DNA of 64,000 nt from Leptospira venezuelensis (GTDB lineage: Bacteria > Spirochaetota > Leptospiria > Leptospirales > Leptospiraceae). Under the pieces are notes generated by a model, which ran no database searches, was not told the DNA's origin, and was given only the letters and a program-made list of their open reading frames with translations. The position numbers and the translations under genes were made by a program. Shown here piece after piece: positions 63,136 to 64,000 of the stretch (the first letter of the stretch is position 1; the number at the start of each line of letters is the position of its first letter). The stretch covers positions 248,001 through 312,000 of the forward strand of contig NZ_NETS01000006.1 of NCBI RefSeq assembly GCF_002150035.1, in the 5' to 3' direction.

Positions 63136-63765
63136 CTATTTGTGATTAATCACCGTTACTAATTCCGGCGACTCGAACATATCAATAGGTGAAATAACAG
63201 GTTCAGAGTATGGAATGCTATTTCCATACCTCTTTTTCATTAATTGCTGTACAACTGGATACGAAAGATCGAAATCTTTTAAAGTTTTTAATTCTCCTAA
63301 TTTTATCCCGGCATATTTGTCATATAACTTCCAGATAAGTTCAGTACAATATATTAAGTTATCATCCCAGCCAAAGTAGATGTCATAGTGTTTACCTAAT
63401 AGTGAATTCCCGTATTTTTTCATTTGTGCTAACTTCTCTTCGGTAAGAATATTCTCTCTATTTTTTATTCTTTTAATCACATAATGCCCTTTTTGGCTGC
63501 GTTTAATGAAAGAAGATAAAGGAGAGATTTTTACTGGCTCGACTGCCTCCAAAACTTTGAATTCATTTTTATATTTAAAAATTATACCAGCATGAGTGTA
63601 TCGAGATTTTGTCGCTAATTTGATCGCTCTAGCTTGTTCTGAATTAGATTCATGAAATATGATATCGCCTTCCATTAGCTTTTGAGATAATTCATCATTT
63701 GCCCACATAGCAGGCGACAAAATAAAGAACAACAGAATTGAAAATATAAGTATAAGTTTATTCAT
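63136..63765 (-). CDS. Exported YiiX-like (permuted NlpC/P60) protein
   Basis: A 209-residue protein. The ATG at 63765 (RBS AAAGG six bases before) gives a good signal peptide (MNKLILIFSILLFFILSP). GDIIFHES, YTHAGIIF and WDDNLIYCTELIWK carry the His and Cys of the permuted papain-like YiiX/DUF830 family, which acts on amide bonds in cell wall or lipoproteins. The exact substrate is unknown. Confidence 0.78.
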   Translation of the reverse strand: MNKLILIFSILLFFILSPAMWANDELSQKLMEGDIIFHESNSEQARAIKLATKSRYTHAGIIFKYKNEFKVLEAVEPVKISPLSSFIKRSQKGHYVIKRIKNRENILTEEKLAQMKKYGNSLLGKHYDIYFGWDDNLIYCTELIWKLYDKYAGIKLGELKTLKDFDLSYPVVQQLMKKRYGNSIPYSEPVISPIDMFESPELVTVINHK

Positions 63766-63835
63766 TATTAACCTTTTATAAAGACGTTTTAGGAAATTTC
63801 GCATAGTGATCTCAAAGCAATAAGAAACATCGACA

Positions 63836-63842
63836 GTTTGCC
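63836..63842 (-). other. attC-like R'' half-site
   Basis: Plus CGACAGTTTGCC; minus GGCAAAC then TGTCGATG, similar to the R''-L'' half of sites B and C. It is 44 bases after the stop at 63886. The R' partner near 63770 is unclear. Confidence 0.35.
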
Positions 63843-63885
63843 CTGGCGTTTTCTATTTTCTATTACAATTCTCTTCAAATTATTT

Positions 63886-64000
63886 TTAAAGTACAATTGA
63901 TCCGTAAATTCCCATTGCTATAGCAAGAATGATTAATTTAATTTGGTATGCTAATATTAATATTCCAACAATTAGCAAGATAAAATGTAATTTGAAAGGA
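63886..64000 (-). CDS. Partial hypothetical membrane protein, runs off window
   Basis: The last 37 codons of a minus-strand gene whose 5' end is right of the window. The visible part is a hydrophobic helix pair (HFILLIVGILILAYQ and LIILAIAMGIYG) ending in SIVL and TAA. It continues the array of exported or membrane cassettes. Confidence 0.5.
   Translation of the reverse strand, partial: PFKLHFILLIVGILILAYQIKLIILAIAMGIYGSIVL

Larger units (their letters stand above)
48197..64000 (-). mobile_element. Candidate integron cassette array (minus strand), extends past the window
   Basis: From about 48 kb to the right edge nearly all genes are short, minus-strand and separated by small gaps with recurring half-motifs: GYCTAAC before gene starts and CGACAGTTA(N)GCGTT at stops. 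Read on the minus strand these are R'' (RYYYAAC) next to the stop and R' (GTTRRRY) before the next start. The pattern is repeated in the same orientation at 54.2, 57.3, 59.9, 61.4 and 62.2 kb, with weaker copies elsewhere. Stop codons lie within R'' at 48250 and 61426. The region is more A+T-rich by eye than the left of the window. No integrase gene is present here, so the platform, if any, is right of 64000. The boundaries at the left are diffuse. Confidence 0.62.

Noticed and set aside
1..64000. Integrase, transposase, phage genes, tRNA, rRNA or CRISPR
   Set aside because: None seen in reading both strands; in particular no tyrosine recombinase that would be the IntI of the candidate array.

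Overview
The window is a piece of a spirochaete chromosome, almost certainly Leptospira. The pointers are the many Leptospira-type conserved proteins (a DUF1574/SGNH protein, a paired HtrA-like cluster, a 7TMR-DISM diguanylate cyclase), loose lipoboxes, moderate A+T content and the general codon use. The species cannot be fixed from the sequence alone. No rRNA, tRNA or CRISPR array was found.

Left part (1 to about 41 kb) is ordinary chromosomal backbone in short operons. It holds a truncated SGNH/DUF1574 gene with a polytopic envelope-glycan protein; an RRM RNA-binding protein with a long leader; apt followed by an HtrA-type protease and a second HtrA-like protein that has lost its catalytic serine; htpX; a tightly overlapping operon of a WbpM/CapD-type dehydratase, an SspB-like ClpXP adaptor candidate and an NCS2-type permease; a STAS/zinc-ribbon protein and a large HAMP adenylate cyclase; an overlapping recC-recB-recD operon; a polysaccharide deacetylase; a GGDEF protein; an acyl-CoA synthetase; an OprP-type porin; an LpxH-like phosphoesterase; an FMN glutamate-synthase-like protein; and a COG2509-type flavoprotein.

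From about 41 to 50 kb the content changes to small single-domain accessory enzymes, several in more than one version: DUF1801, GNAT, MmcQ/YjbR, SRPBCC, VOC, DHFR-like/RibD-C, MarR, an MddA/NnrU-like membrane protein and a hotdog-like protein.

From about 48 to 64 kb almost every gene is on the minus strand, is short and lies in A+T-rich DNA. The gene boundaries carry recurring half-motifs: a GYCTAAC-type motif just upstream of each gene start and a CGACAGTTA(N)GCGTT-type motif at or just after the stop codon. In minus-strand orientation these read as R''-L''...L'-R' of integron attC sites, with stop codons inside or within a few bases of R''. I interpret the region as a cassette array (an integron, or a cluster of attC sites lacking an integrase) running off the right edge. 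No integrase gene lies in the window; if one exists it should be beyond position 64000. The cassettes are unusual because most encode exported or membrane proteins: a rhomboid protease, a CPBP protease, SH3b-like secreted proteins, lipoproteins and a YiiX-like protein. An MtfA-like metallopeptidase is also present.
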